DNA of 64,000 nt, taken from Tenacibaculum sp. SZ-18 (GTDB taxonomy: Bacteria; Bacteroidota; Bacteroidia; Flavobacteriales; Flavobacteriaceae). Where the stretch lies: assembly GCF_002813915.1 (NCBI RefSeq), contig NZ_CP019335.1:3269777-3333776 (forward strand), in the 5' to 3' direction. Below the pieces are notes generated by a model. It searched no databases. It saw only the letters and a program-made list of their open reading frames with translations, and was not told the DNA's origin. Below, piece after piece: positions 56,436 to 64,000 of the stretch. Each line of letters begins with the position of its first letter. Within the stretch, counting starts at the first letter, position 1. Position numbers and translations under genes: made by a program.

Positions 56436-57083
56436 TTACTTTTTTCTGTCAGCACTATTTTTCTTAAGCGCTAAACGATATTCCGCCAAAACAACTTTAA
56501 CATCGTCCTTCATTTTATCATTTAATTCTCCTACTGAACCCATATTGTAGCCAAATAATTTTCCATCAGCCATATCCTTGTCATCCGTTCTTCCTCTTAA
56601 ATTCAATTCCTTATCAATTATAAAAGCCATTGATGTATGCAAATTAGCATCTAATGATTCATTCGTATTGAAACTATCGTATAATGCCTTAACGACTTCA
56701 TCTTTCGCAAACATAAAATTCCAACGAAGCATATCAGTATAGTTCCCAAGGGCTTTTTGAATTTTAATAATTTGCGTTTTCGATTCTTCGGGACAAACAA
56801 CAATCATTTGAAAATCTTTAAAACCATAGAAAGGTTTATAAATTTTTTGGTTTAAATTGAAAATTTCTCCTTTTACAAGCTCAGGTTTACTTCCTGGAAA
56901 AAGTACAATTGAAATTTTCCCTTCAAATTTATAATTTTTGTCTACTATTGAAACATCTACAACATTATTTGTCAGCACAGGTAGCTTTGCAAAATTATTC
57001 ATTCCCATTGACAGAAAGATATAAAATAACAAAGGAACTATAAATAAAATTGAAAGTACTATATATTTGTTTGTTGTTTTCAC
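56436..57083 (-). CDS. SCO-like protein lacking the copper cysteines
   Basis: 215 residues. N-terminal anchor (YIVLSILFIVPLLFYIFLSM), then a thioredoxin-like alpha/beta domain in parallel with the neighbouring SCO: a strand with IVLFPGSKPE where the Cys-x3-Cys would be, and HTSMAFIIDKELNLRGRTDD near the end. It has a single Cys (VVCPEESK). Probably an assembly or regulatory partner rather than a copper donor. The gene begins the SCO-SCO-DUF420-CAMC unit behind the -7 TATTTTTG at 57105-57112. Confidence 0.7.
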   Translation of the reverse strand: MKTTNKYIVLSILFIVPLLFYIFLSMGMNNFAKLPVLTNNVVDVSIVDKNYKFEGKISIVLFPGSKPELVKGEIFNLNQKIYKPFYGFKDFQMIVVCPEESKTQIIKIQKALGNYTDMLRWNFMFAKDEVVKALYDSFNTNESLDANLHTSMAFIIDKELNLRGRTDDKDMADGKLFGYNMGSVGELNDKMKDDVKVVLAEYRLALKKNSADRKK

Positions 57084-57104
57084 GTGTATGTTTTAATTGC
57101 ATTA

Positions 57105-57112
57105 CAAAAATA
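57105..57112 (-). promoter_or_regulatory. -7 element of the SCO unit
   Basis: Minus strand TATTTTTG, 21 bases before the ATG at 57083. No strong -33. Confidence 0.5.
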
Positions 57113-57224
57113 CGAATTTCTCGTCCTTTTTACTAGAGAAAATAAACTATTAGCAAGTATATATTGACTAAATCACGTTTTAAACCGACAACATAAATTT
57201 GACTTCGTATTTAAATTTTAAGCA

Positions 57225-57248
57225 AAAAAAAGGTGGTTAAAAACCACC
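57225..57248 (-). terminator. Intrinsic terminator of the ctaB-cox unit
   Basis: On the minus strand GGTGGTT-ttt-AACCACC then a run of T. It divides the oxidase-subunit transcript from the SCO unit. Confidence 0.8.
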
Positions 57249-57269
57249 ACCTCTTTTCTAAATATATTT

Positions 57270-57608
57270 TTACCATTTTATTAACGGCGCCAAAGTATCA
57301 TATAAGTATCCACCTTCAAATAAAACGATGAATAAAAGGTAACAGATTAAGAAAACTGCTGTCCAAACAATTGCGCGCCTAAACCACTTCTTTTCGCCTT
57401 CAAGGTGCATAAATGCCCAAGCAATATAATATGCTTTTGCTAATGTTAATATAATAAATATCCAGTTTAACCAGCTTGTACCCGGACCATGTAAATGTAA
57501 AGCATCAGGCTTAACAATACCTAAACCAACTTCAACAGCTGTGATAAACGATAAGATTGCTAAAACAATCCAAATTCTTTTTGTATTTGACTCGTGTGAA
57601 TGTGCCAT
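57270..57608 (-). CDS. Cytochrome c oxidase subunit IV
   Basis: 112 residues, three membrane helices; HSHESNTKRIWIVLAILSFI at the start and AWAFMHLEGEKKWFRRAIVW in the middle match the prokaryotic subunit IV family. Last gene of the ctaB-coxIII-coxIII-coxIV transcript, 22 bases after the larger subunit III. Subunits I and II are not in the window. Confidence 0.9.
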   Translation of the reverse strand: MAHSHESNTKRIWIVLAILSFITAVEVGLGIVKPDALHLHGPGTSWLNWIFIILTLAKAYYIAWAFMHLEGEKKWFRRAIVWTAVFLICYLLFIVLFEGGYLYDTLAPLIKW

Positions 57609-57630
57609 CTTTAAATCTCTTTATAATTAA

Positions 57631-58614
57631 TTAAACTAAGTAGAAGAATGTAAATACGAATACCCAAACTAAATCTACGAAGTGCCAATATAATCCAACT
57701 TTTTCCACCATTTCGTAATGTCCTCTTTTTTCGTATGTTCCTAAAACAACATTAAAAAATATGATGATATTCAATACGATTCCTGAAAATACGTGAAAAC
57801 CATGGAAGCCTGTAATAAAGAAAAAGAAATCTGCAAATATTGGATTTCCATATTCGTTTACTTGTAAGTTTGCTCCTTCTACAACTAAATTAGCTTTCTC
57901 CAATTGCTTTAAACTTTCATCTCTTGAGAAGGTAATTTTCTTCTTAGTGTCTAAATCGATTCTTTCTGACCTTACCTGTAAAGAAGGATCTGCCATGAAA
58001 GCTTCTTGTACTTGAGCTACTGAATATTGAGATATAGTTTTTTCTTTATTAAACCATAACCCATTCTTTGCTGTATGTTGTTCTCTTCCGTCAACTCTTT
58101 CAGTGTTTACAAAATCTGCTAATGCTATTTGCTCACCATTTTTGACAAACTGTAAAATTTTATTGTCTGTAGTTCTCACAGCACCATAAGATCCTTTAAT
58201 AAAAGTTTTCCACTCCCAAGCCTGAGAACCAACGAATATCAACCCAAATACGATTGTTACAAACATATAAGTGGCCACTTTCTTCTTTTGCATCTTATGA
58301 CCAGCATCAACTGCTAAAACCATAGTTACCGACGATACAATTAAAATAAATGTCATAAACGCAACGTAGTACATTGGGTAATTCCCATGAAAAAACGGAA
58401 CGTGTGTAAAAACTTCATCAGCGATAGGCCATGAGTCAATAAATTTAAAACGCGTCAAACCGTAAGCAGCTAAGAACCCCGAAAATGTTAATGCATCAGA
58501 TAGGATAAAAAACCACATCATCATTTTACCATAACTTGCTCCAAATGGACGCACTCCTGCTCCACCACCCCAAGTCTCTTTATTGTCAGAATTTACAGCG
58601 ATATTAGAATCCAT
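57631..58614 (-). CDS. Cytochrome c oxidase subunit III with soluble insertion
   Basis: 327 residues. Helices at about 28-55, 76-107, 112-136, 252-290 and 300-325. GFHGFHVFSGIVLN and YWHFVDLVWVFVFTFFYLV are the family's helix motifs. An about 110-residue hydrophilic segment (about 140-250) sits between the third and fourth helices; normal subunit III has a short loop here. The segment has charged repeats, for example YSVAQVQEAFMADPSLQVRS. Close to the shorter subunit III paralogue upstream. Confidence 0.9.
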   Translation of the reverse strand: MDSNIAVNSDNKETWGGGAGVRPFGASYGKMMMWFFILSDALTFSGFLAAYGLTRFKFIDSWPIADEVFTHVPFFHGNYPMYYVAFMTFILIVSSVTMVLAVDAGHKMQKKKVATYMFVTIVFGLIFVGSQAWEWKTFIKGSYGAVRTTDNKILQFVKNGEQIALADFVNTERVDGREQHTAKNGLWFNKEKTISQYSVAQVQEAFMADPSLQVRSERIDLDTKKKITFSRDESLKQLEKANLVVEGANLQVNEYGNPIFADFFFFITGFHGFHVFSGIVLNIIIFFNVVLGTYEKRGHYEMVEKVGLYWHFVDLVWVFVFTFFYLV

Positions 58615-58672
58615 AAATATCTTTTATCAGTTAATTTTTGTTAAATAATGCGCCAAAATTACGCATTTTATA

Positions 58673-59257
58673 TTACTTGTAAAACTTAAAAAATAAAAAT
58701 AAAAGTATCCATACTAAATCTACGAAATGCCAAAAGATTGCACCTAGTTCAAATCCAAGCATATTGGCTGATGAATACTTCTTTTTAAAATGATTATAAA
58801 TAACGACAAAAAGCACTAGAACTCCCGCCAGAAGGTGTAAAACGTGAATAAATGTAATTCCAATCACAAAAGATGTTGAAACTGTACTTTTCGGACCTGT
58901 AAAATATAACCCTAAACTTTCTAATTCTTTAAAACCTACATATTGATACCATACAAATGCTAAACCTAACCCTAAAGCGGCTAACAAAAACATCATTGAT
59001 TTCTTTAAATCGTCTTTCTTCAAAAATGATTGAGAAATAAATAAGGTAATACTACTTAATACAATTAATGCGGTGCTAATGTAAAATGCCTGTGGTAAAT
59101 CAAACGATACCCAATCCTCTCTTTTCGCACTTACGATGTAAGCACTTGTCAATCCAGCAAAAAACATCACCATACTTATTAAGGATACCCAAAGCATAGG
59201 TTTTGCTGACTTTCTTTTTGCTTCTTTCAGCTCTTTATCTACTTGAACTTCGCTCAT
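58673..59257 (-). CDS. Cytochrome c oxidase subunit III, short form
   Basis: 194 residues, five helices: PMLWVSLISMVMFFAGLTSA, then ISTALIVLSSITLFISQSFL, a third near 90-108, ITFIHVLHLLAGVLVLFVVI and IFWHFVDLVWILLFLFFKFY. Contains the same HxxD-type helix pair as subunit III but without the long insertion. Adjacent to ctaB with the start one base before its stop, so translationally coupled. Two subunit III genes side by side are typical of this phylum's caa3/aa3 operons. Confidence 0.9.
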   Translation of the reverse strand: MSEVQVDKELKEAKRKSAKPMLWVSLISMVMFFAGLTSAYIVSAKREDWVSFDLPQAFYISTALIVLSSITLFISQSFLKKDDLKKSMMFLLAALGLGLAFVWYQYVGFKELESLGLYFTGPKSTVSTSFVIGITFIHVLHLLAGVLVLFVVIYNHFKKKYSSANMLGFELGAIFWHFVDLVWILLFLFFKFYK

Positions 59258-60157
59258 TTAATGTAAAAATTTATCTATTACGTAAATAATTGGTAATACT
59301 GTGATATAAAAAACGCTAGCCAACATTAATTTTCTAGCATCAGTATTTTCTTGAGACTTATATAATTTAATTCCGTAAAACAACATCAATAATCCTAAAA
59401 TAACTACTGTAAACGCAGTTATTGGATAAATGTATAATGAACCTGTAACCTTTAATACAGGTGCTACCGAAATCAAAATCATTACACATGTATAAAAAAT
59501 TATCTGTGCAACTGCACCTTTATCTTTTTTATCCATAGGCAACATATGCAATCCTGCTTTTTTATACTCCTCATCTTGTAACCACCCGATAGCCCAAAAA
59601 TGTGGAAACTGCCAAAAAAATTGAATCATAAATAAAAAACCAGCTTCTATTCCAAAATTTCCTGTGGCTGCTACCCATCCTAACATGAAAGGAATCGCTC
59701 CCGGAATTGCTCCAACAAAAACTGCAAGAGGAGTTATTGCTTTTAATGGAGTGTATACACTAGTATATAAAAAAATAGAAATTGCACCGAATAATGCACA
59801 TTTAGGATGAATTATATATAGTATTGCGATTCCTGCTATGGTAAAAACCGTTGCTATTATGAACGCAGAAGTCGGTTTCATCCTACCTGAAGGTAAAGGC
59901 CGATTTTTTGTTCTTTGCATTACAGCGTCAATATCCTTTTCTATCACCTGATTAAAAGCATTGGACGCACCTACCATTAAATATCCTCCAACACTTAATA
60001 ATAATATAATTGAATAGTCTACCGTTTCTGCTCCTAATAAATAACCAGCTATTGATGTAAACACCACACTTACGGACAAACCAACCTTAGTTAGTTGTTT
60101 AAAATCTATAAAAAATGTTTTTAAAACTGATTTTTCTGCCGTCAAAACTGAACTCAC
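59258..60157 (-). CDS. ctaB: Protoheme IX farnesyltransferase (heme O synthase)
   Basis: 299 residues, UbiA-fold membrane enzyme that converts heme B to heme O for the oxidase. The Asp-rich motifs are visible: GASNAFNQVIEKDIDAVMQR with TKNRPLPSGRM (near 65-92), and the second loop WLQDEEYKKAGLHMLPM (near 195). The start codon is GTG (60155-60157); no ATG precedes it in frame. Promoter -7 TATCTTTG is at 60178-60185. First gene of the oxidase subunit transcript. Confidence 0.93.
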   Translation of the reverse strand: MSSVLTAEKSVLKTFFIDFKQLTKVGLSVSVVFTSIAGYLLGAETVDYSIILLLSVGGYLMVGASNAFNQVIEKDIDAVMQRTKNRPLPSGRMKPTSAFIIATVFTIAGIAILYIIHPKCALFGAISIFLYTSVYTPLKAITPLAVFVGAIPGAIPFMLGWVAATGNFGIEAGFLFMIQFFWQFPHFWAIGWLQDEEYKKAGLHMLPMDKKDKGAVAQIIFYTCVMILISVAPVLKVTGSLYIYPITAFTVVILGLLMLFYGIKLYKSQENTDARKLMLASVFYITVLPIIYVIDKFLH

Positions 60158-60177
60158 CTTACTTTTAAAAGTTTTTG

Positions 60178-60185
60178 CAAAGATA
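60178..60185 (-). promoter_or_regulatory. -7 element of the ctaB-cox operon
   Basis: Minus strand TATCTTTG, 20 bases before the GTG start; -33 not clear. Confidence 0.55.
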
Positions 60186-60263
60186 TTCTATATATATGTA
60201 ACCACCATAAAATTTACATTATATTGATAATCTAAACTTTTTTTAAAAATAATTAAATTTTGT

Positions 60264-60293
60264 TTGGCAGATTAAAAAAGGGTTGTATATTTG
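60264..60293 (+). promoter_or_regulatory. Promoter of the tRNA pair
   Basis: TTTG (TTG at 60264-60266), 19 nt, TATATTTG (60286-60293): near-perfect Bacteroidota promoter. Confidence 0.8.
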
Positions 60294-60335
60294 CACCCGC
60301 AATCACGATTGCATACGATCTTAGACAAAGACTAC

Positions 60336-60407
60336 GCGAAAGTAGCTCAGGGGTAGAGCATCACCTTGCCAAGGTGAGGGTCGCGGGTTCAAATCCCGTC
60401 TTTCGCT
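60336..60407 (+). tRNA. tRNA-Gly (GCC)
   Basis: Acceptor GCGAAAG pairs with CTTTCGC; D-arm AGCTCAGGGGTAGAGCA-like, anticodon arm CACCTTGCCAAGGTG with anticodon GCC, T-arm GCGGGTTCAAATCCCGT. 72 nt; no CCA encoded. Transcribed from the promoter at 60264-60293. Confidence 0.97.
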
Positions 60408-60431
60408 CAGAACCTTTTATAAATTACCAAT

Positions 60432-60517
60432 GCTGAAGTGGTGGAATTGGTAGACACGTTGGACTTAAAATCCAATGAGCCGTAATGCTCGTGCGGGTTC
60501 AAGTCCCGCCTTCAGTA
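60432..60517 (+). tRNA. tRNA-Leu (TAA)
   Basis: Class II tRNA with long variable arm (GAGCCGTAATGCTC). Anticodon arm TTGGACTTAAAATCCAA, anticodon TAA. Acceptor GCTGAAG pairs with CTTCAGT (one G-U at the end). T-arm GCGGGTTCAAGTCCCGC. Separated by 24 bases from tRNA-Gly and followed by a strong terminator. Confidence 0.97.
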
Positions 60518-60519
60518 CT

Positions 60520-60550
60520 AAAGCCGAAACAAAATGTTTCGGCTTTTTTT
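60520..60550 (+). terminator. Intrinsic terminator of the tRNA unit
   Basis: AAAGCCGAAAC-aaaat-GTTTCGGCTTT followed by a T run; stem 11 bp. Confidence 0.9.
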
Positions 60551-61211
60551 ATTTTGTTAAAGATGAATAAGCTTTAAATTTTATGAATCTTTTCAAAATT
60601 CGTTCACAAAATATATTCAAAAAAATCACCTAATGACTACATTGTAATGAAGATTATATCTGCAATTGTAGTTTCAAGTTCCTTCTTGGAGTTCAATTTA
60701 TTCTTTTACAACCGAATACAATTCGCATTACACGTATTCGGTTTGGCTCTATTGATAATTCTTTATTAATTATTACTATGAATTAGGATTTAGCAACATC
60801 AAAAAAATTTTTAACCTTCATTTATTCGTACATCGATGAGCGAAACTTTATTTTGAATTAAACTATCCTAATGTATATCTTTTTATTCTCATTTTTAATT
60901 TAATTTCAAATATTAAATTCTACTTTGTCTAATAATTGAGAAATTTGAATTTAACGCAACACAATCTCTAATTCTATAACTAATCTCAAAAACATCAATA
61001 TTCAATTTAATGCAAAAAATGACAACGTACTAATTACCTTAAAACAATCGCCTTTTTCATGATGTCAATGAAAACAAAATATTTTATTTGAAATCATAAT
61101 TCTATTAAGCCTCCCAATTATAAATTATTTAGTAATATCAGAAATACTTCCTATAATATTATTTGTAAAGTTTAAAATATATATGCGTCTAAAAACATAA
61201 TTAAAAAACTT
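60551..61211. other. 661-base intergenic region, no gene recognised
   Basis: AT-rich with stops in all frames. Its only notable element is the 10-bp inverted repeat at 60710-60743. No tRNA, no clear -33/-7 pair before the DUF547 gene and no obvious remnant of a protein gene were seen. Confidence 0.6.
60710..60743. repeat. Perfect inverted repeat, 14-nt loop
   Basis: AACCGAATAC (60710-60719) and GTATTCGGTT (60734-60743). No T tract follows, so it is not a standard terminator. It is in a gene-free region after tRNA genes; a fold of an RNA or a protein site are both possible. Confidence 0.5.
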
Positions 61212-61922
61212 ATGAAAAAATTCCTCCTAATTATTAACCTTTTTATAACTGTAACTGTTTCGGCACAAACGAGTATATTTAATGGTATATTGAGTACACA
61301 TGTTGATGCTAAAGGAAATGTAAACTATAATGCTTTGAAAAAAGATGAAGCTACATTAAATAATTATCTCGCTTATTTAGAAAAAACATCTCCAAGTTCA
61401 TCTTGGTCTAAAAATAAGCAAAAGGCATTTTGGATTAATGCATATAACGCCTACACAATTAAATTGATCTTAAATAACTATCCCGTTAAAAGTATCATGA
61501 AAATAAAGGAAAAAGAAAAAAGCCCATGGAAAATTCCTTTCGCATTTGTAGGTGGAAAACCATACACTTTAGACCATATAGAGCATAATATTTTACGAAA
61601 AAAATTGTTCGACCCTAGAATTCACGTTGGTGTTAACTGTGCCTCTGTATCATGTCCTAAATTACATAACAAAGCTTTTACTGAAGCAAACATTGATAGT
61701 GAACTAGAGAGCTTAATGAAGCAGTTTATTAATGATCCTAAGCGTAACAAATTAAATAAAAAGAGTACAATTCATATCTCGGAAATCTTTAACTGGTTCA
61801 AGGGAGATTTCACTATAAAAGGTTCTGTTGTTGACTACATTAACAAATATGCAAACGAACCTGTAGATGCTGATGCTAAAATTCATCATTTACCATATGA
61901 CTGGAATCTGAACGGAAAATAG
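61212..61922 (+). CDS. DUF547 domain protein, secreted
   Basis: 236 residues with a signal peptide (about 1-19). DUF547 motifs: KQKAFWINAYNAYTIKLIL (near 75), LDHIEHNILRKKLFDPRIH and VGVNCASVSCPKLHNKAFT (two close Cys, near 140-155) and FNWFKGDF. The domain is of unknown biochemical role; a cysteine-protease-like fold has been suggested. It sits before the arsenosugar genes in the same direction; DUF547 genes are often near such clusters, but a link is not proven. Confidence 0.9.
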   Translation: MKKFLLIINLFITVTVSAQTSIFNGILSTHVDAKGNVNYNALKKDEATLNNYLAYLEKTSPSSSWSKNKQKAFWINAYNAYTIKLILNNYPVKSIMKIKEKEKSPWKIPFAFVGGKPYTLDHIEHNILRKKLFDPRIHVGVNCASVSCPKLHNKAFTEANIDSELESLMKQFINDPKRNKLNKKSTIHISEIFNWFKGDFTIKGSVVDYINKYANEPVDADAKIHHLPYDWNLNGK

Positions 61923-61978
61923 TATTTTTATTCTCATTTTACTGAAACAAATTCAGTATAAAACATAAAAGAAAGTAC

Positions 61979-62314
61979 ATGTCTAAAACATATTATGATC
62001 CTTCCGACTTAAGAAAGTTCGGTAAAATAACAGAATGGAGTGAAGAACTTGGAAACAAGTTCTTCGACTATTATGGTAAAGTTTTTGAAGAAGGAGCACT
62101 TACCGCTCGAGAAAAAAGTTTAATAGCACTAGCCGTAGCACATACAGAGCAATGTCCATATTGCATTGATGCATATACAAAAGATGGATTACAACGTGGA
62201 ATCACAAAAGAAGAAATGATGGAAGCTATTCACGTTGGAGCAGCAATTAAAAGTGGTGCTACCTTAGTTCACGGTGTTCAAATGATGAACAAAGTGAACA
62301 AATTAGAAATGTAA
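61979..62314 (+). CDS. AhpD-like protein of the arsenosugar cluster
   Basis: 111 residues. YYDPSDLRKFGKITEWSEEL at the N-terminus and the redox motif HTEQCPYCIDAYTKDG (C-x2-C-x3-D) near residue 55 match the arsenosugar biosynthesis-associated peroxidase-like family (TIGR04169). Gene order next to arsS, 7 bases before it, supports the call. Its exact step is unknown; a protective or thiol-transfer role is inferred. Confidence 0.88.
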   Translation: MSKTYYDPSDLRKFGKITEWSEELGNKFFDYYGKVFEEGALTAREKSLIALAVAHTEQCPYCIDAYTKDGLQRGITKEEMMEAIHVGAAIKSGATLVHGVQMMNKVNKLEM

Positions 62315-62321
62315 TAGATCA

Positions 62322-63374
62322 ATGAAGAAATCGCTTTTGGCAAGAAATAACGATTTAGCAAACACTGAGCGTCAATTAGAAATTCTATCAAATGGAATTT
62401 TTAAGGATGGTGAATTACCTACGTTTGCTGAAAAAATTAAGGAAACAAATCAATTTCCTTTACAGCCTAAGAAATTAGAAATTCTACAAATAAACCTAGG
62501 TTACATGTGTAATCAAGTTTGTGCTCACTGTCATGTAGACGCTGGTCCTGATAGAAAAGAAATCATGACTCAAGAAACCATGAATCAGTGTTTAGAGGTA
62601 ATTAAAAAAACTGGTGCACACACTTTAGATTTAACTGGTGGAGCTCCAGAGATGAATCCTAAGTTTCGTTGGTTTGTAGAAGAAGCTTCAAAAGCTGGAA
62701 TTAAAGATTTTATCGTCCGATCGAATCTGACCATTATTCGTGCGAATAAAAAGTATTACGATCTACCTGAGTTCTTTAAAAAACATAATGTTCATGTTGT
62801 CTCATCTATGCCGCACTGGACACGTGGAAAAACAGATAAGCAACGTGGTGATGGAGTTTTCGATAAATCCATCAAAGCATTACAAATGTTAAATAATGTT
62901 GGTTACGGAAAAGAAGATTCTGGATTACAATTAGATCTTGTTTACAATCCATCAGGTGCATTTTTACCAGGTGATCAAGCTGGCTTAGAAAGTGATTTCA
63001 AGAAAGCATTGTTAGAAGATTTTAATATTGTTTTCAATAATTTATTTGCTATCACAAATCTACCTATTAGTAGATTTCTAGATTATTTAATTGCTTCTGA
63101 AAATTATGAAGACTATATGTATGCTTTAGTCGAAGCATATAATCCTATGGCGGTTGAAAATGTAATGTGTACGAATACACTTTCTGTTAGTTGGGATGGC
63201 TGGTTATACGATTGTGATTTTAACCAAATGCTTAATCTGAAAGTTGCTAGTAAAGTAAAACATATTTCAGAATACAATGAAGAATTGTTGAGAAAACGTA
63301 ATATCATTATCAACCAACATTGTTACGGTTGTACTGCCGGAGCGGGAAGTAGCTGTCAAGGAACTGTAGCTTAA
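62322..63374 (+). CDS. arsS: Arsenosugar biosynthesis radical SAM protein ArsS
   Basis: 350 residues. The radical SAM cluster motif is in NLGYMCNQVCAHCHVDAGPD (Cys-x3-Cys-x2-Cys, near residues 64-71), followed by TGGAPEMNPKFRW. The C-terminal Cys-rich part has VENVMCTNTLSVSWDGWLYDCDFNQ and HCYGCTAGAGSSCQG. Enzymes of this family add an adenosyl group to methylated arsenicals. All Cys positions here are TGT codons; some homologues are selenoproteins, this one is not. Followed 4 bases later by the rhodanese gene. Confidence 0.92.
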   Translation: MKKSLLARNNDLANTERQLEILSNGIFKDGELPTFAEKIKETNQFPLQPKKLEILQINLGYMCNQVCAHCHVDAGPDRKEIMTQETMNQCLEVIKKTGAHTLDLTGGAPEMNPKFRWFVEEASKAGIKDFIVRSNLTIIRANKKYYDLPEFFKKHNVHVVSSMPHWTRGKTDKQRGDGVFDKSIKALQMLNNVGYGKEDSGLQLDLVYNPSGAFLPGDQAGLESDFKKALLEDFNIVFNNLFAITNLPISRFLDYLIASENYEDYMYALVEAYNPMAVENVMCTNTLSVSWDGWLYDCDFNQMLNLKVASKVKHISEYNEELLRKRNIIINQHCYGCTAGAGSSCQGTVA

Positions 63375-63378
63375 GCAA

Positions 63379-63876
63379 ATGAAACAATTAGTCTTCCTCT
63401 TTTCATTGTTTTTAATTCAAACTACCCAAGCACAGGGAAGTTTAAAGAAGTTGTTGAAAAAATTCAACCAAGAATCAGTCCCTTATATTCATGTTGAAAA
63501 TTTAGATGATAAAGATGAAAATACAGTGTTATTAGATGCTCGTGAACCAATAGAGTTTGAAGTAAGTCATTTAAAAAACGCTATTTGTGTTGGTTATGAT
63601 CATTTCGATTTACAAAAAACACTACAACAATTACCAGAAGATAAAAACGCCAAAATAGTAGTATATTGTTCTATAGGTATTCGTTCAGAAGATGTTGCAG
63701 AACAACTTAAAAAAGCGGGATACACAAACGTATTCAACTTATATGGCGGTATTTTTGAATGGAAAAATAATGGGAATAGGGTTCTAAATAAAAACAATAA
63801 CCCCACAGAAGAAGTCCATGCTTTCAATAAAGAATGGGGAGTATGGTTAACGAAAGGAATTAAGATATATGAGTAA
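63379..63876 (+). CDS. Rhodanese-like domain protein, secreted
   Basis: 165 residues with a signal peptide (MKQLVFLFSLFLIQTTQAQ). Rhodanese fold with LLDAREPIEFEVSHLKNAI and the active Cys loop VVYCSIGIRSEDVAEQL, then GYTNVFNLYGGIFEWKNNG. Sulfur-transfer or arsenic-binding role is inferred from position between arsS and the glycosyltransferase gene, with which it overlaps by 8 bases. Confidence 0.88.
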   Translation: MKQLVFLFSLFLIQTTQAQGSLKKLLKKFNQESVPYIHVENLDDKDENTVLLDAREPIEFEVSHLKNAICVGYDHFDLQKTLQQLPEDKNAKIVVYCSIGIRSEDVAEQLKKAGYTNVFNLYGGIFEWKNNGNRVLNKNNNPTEEVHAFNKEWGVWLTKGIKIYE

Positions 63877-64000
63877 AAATTTGTTGATGATTTTTACCAG
63901 AAATCCTGAATTAGGAAAGGTAAAAACTCGACTTGCAAAATCTCTAGGTGACAAAAAAGCACTTGAGATCTATAAATTCTTATTAAACAGAACAAAAGAA
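63869..64000 (+). CDS. TIGR04282-type glycosyltransferase, partial (runs off the window)
   Basis: The first 44 codons are visible: MSKNLLMIFTRNPELGKVKT, then RLAKSLGDKKALEIYKFLL. This N-terminus, with RNPELGKVKTRLA, is that of the TIGR04282 family of arsenosugar-associated glycosyltransferases related to MobA-like nucleotidyltransferases. The ATG overlaps the rhodanese stop by 8 bases. Catalytic motifs further on cannot be checked. Confidence 0.85.
   Translation, partial: MSKNLLMIFTRNPELGKVKTRLAKSLGDKKALEIYKFLLNRTKE

Noticed and set aside
60710-60743. Inverted repeat as a dif or attachment site
   Set aside because: Arm length and sequence do not match the 11-6-11 layout of dif, and no integrase is nearby.

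Overview
The window is a chromosomal segment of a marine-type member of the Flavobacteriaceae (Bacteroidota), in the Polaribacter/Tenacibaculum/Dokdonia sphere. I infer this from AT-rich DNA, many promoters of the Bacteroidota type (TTG - 17 to 21 nt - TAnnTTTG), a type IX secretion (type B) C-terminal domain, TonB receptors with N-terminal carboxypeptidase-regulatory domains, and families largely restricted to the phylum (IPExxxVDY, DUF2911, DUF5689, OmpA with TSP3 repeats). No insertion sequence, prophage, CRISPR array or rRNA operon was seen.

Layout. 1-1.15 kb: the start of a proteorhodopsin gene, divergent from blh, the retinal-forming dioxygenase. 1.1-11.2 kb: housekeeping (tdk, alr, mscL, recJ), small redox proteins (AhpD-like, OsmC), a secreted lectin-domain protein, and a small Cys-rich protein behind an operator-like palindrome. 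11.2-20 kb: a probable phosphate-scavenging region with a secreted nuclease/phosphatase, divergent from a TonB receptor plus DUF5689 lipoprotein, then a metallophosphoesterase and a PiT phosphate transporter. Two promoters here carry the same 11-bp-period direct repeat, a candidate Pho box. 20-29.5 kb: serine hydrolase, sufS, rnhA-like, purN, and acpP-fabF-rnc-IPExxxVDY-pyk. 29.5-37.4 kb: atpDC, an OmpA porin, kbl and an AddA-like helicase-nuclease. 37.4-40.8 kb: a 5'-truncated DUF2911 remnant beside a nitrilase/isochorismatase/lipoprotein set. 40.8-44.7 kb: ZIP transporter plus DtxR-type repressor, divergent from a TonB receptor, with a perfect palindrome between them. 45-50 kb: another TonB receptor and a tandemly duplicated lipoprotein, again preceded by Pho-box-like repeats. 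50-60 kb: dodecin, MscS, tsaB, a serine hydrolase, an orphan TolC, then cytochrome oxidase assembly (SCO, DUF420) and the ctaB-coxIII-coxIII-coxIV unit. 60.3-60.5 kb: tRNA-Gly and tRNA-Leu. 61.2-64 kb: DUF547 protein and an arsenosugar biosynthesis cluster (AhpD-like, ArsS, rhodanese, TIGR04282 glycosyltransferase) that runs off the end.

Three themes stand out: light use (rhodopsin/blh), regulated nutrient import (phosphate and metal, each with repeated DNA elements at the promoters) and arsenosugar synthesis. The candidate Pho boxes and the metal operators come from reading the sequence and have not been tested.
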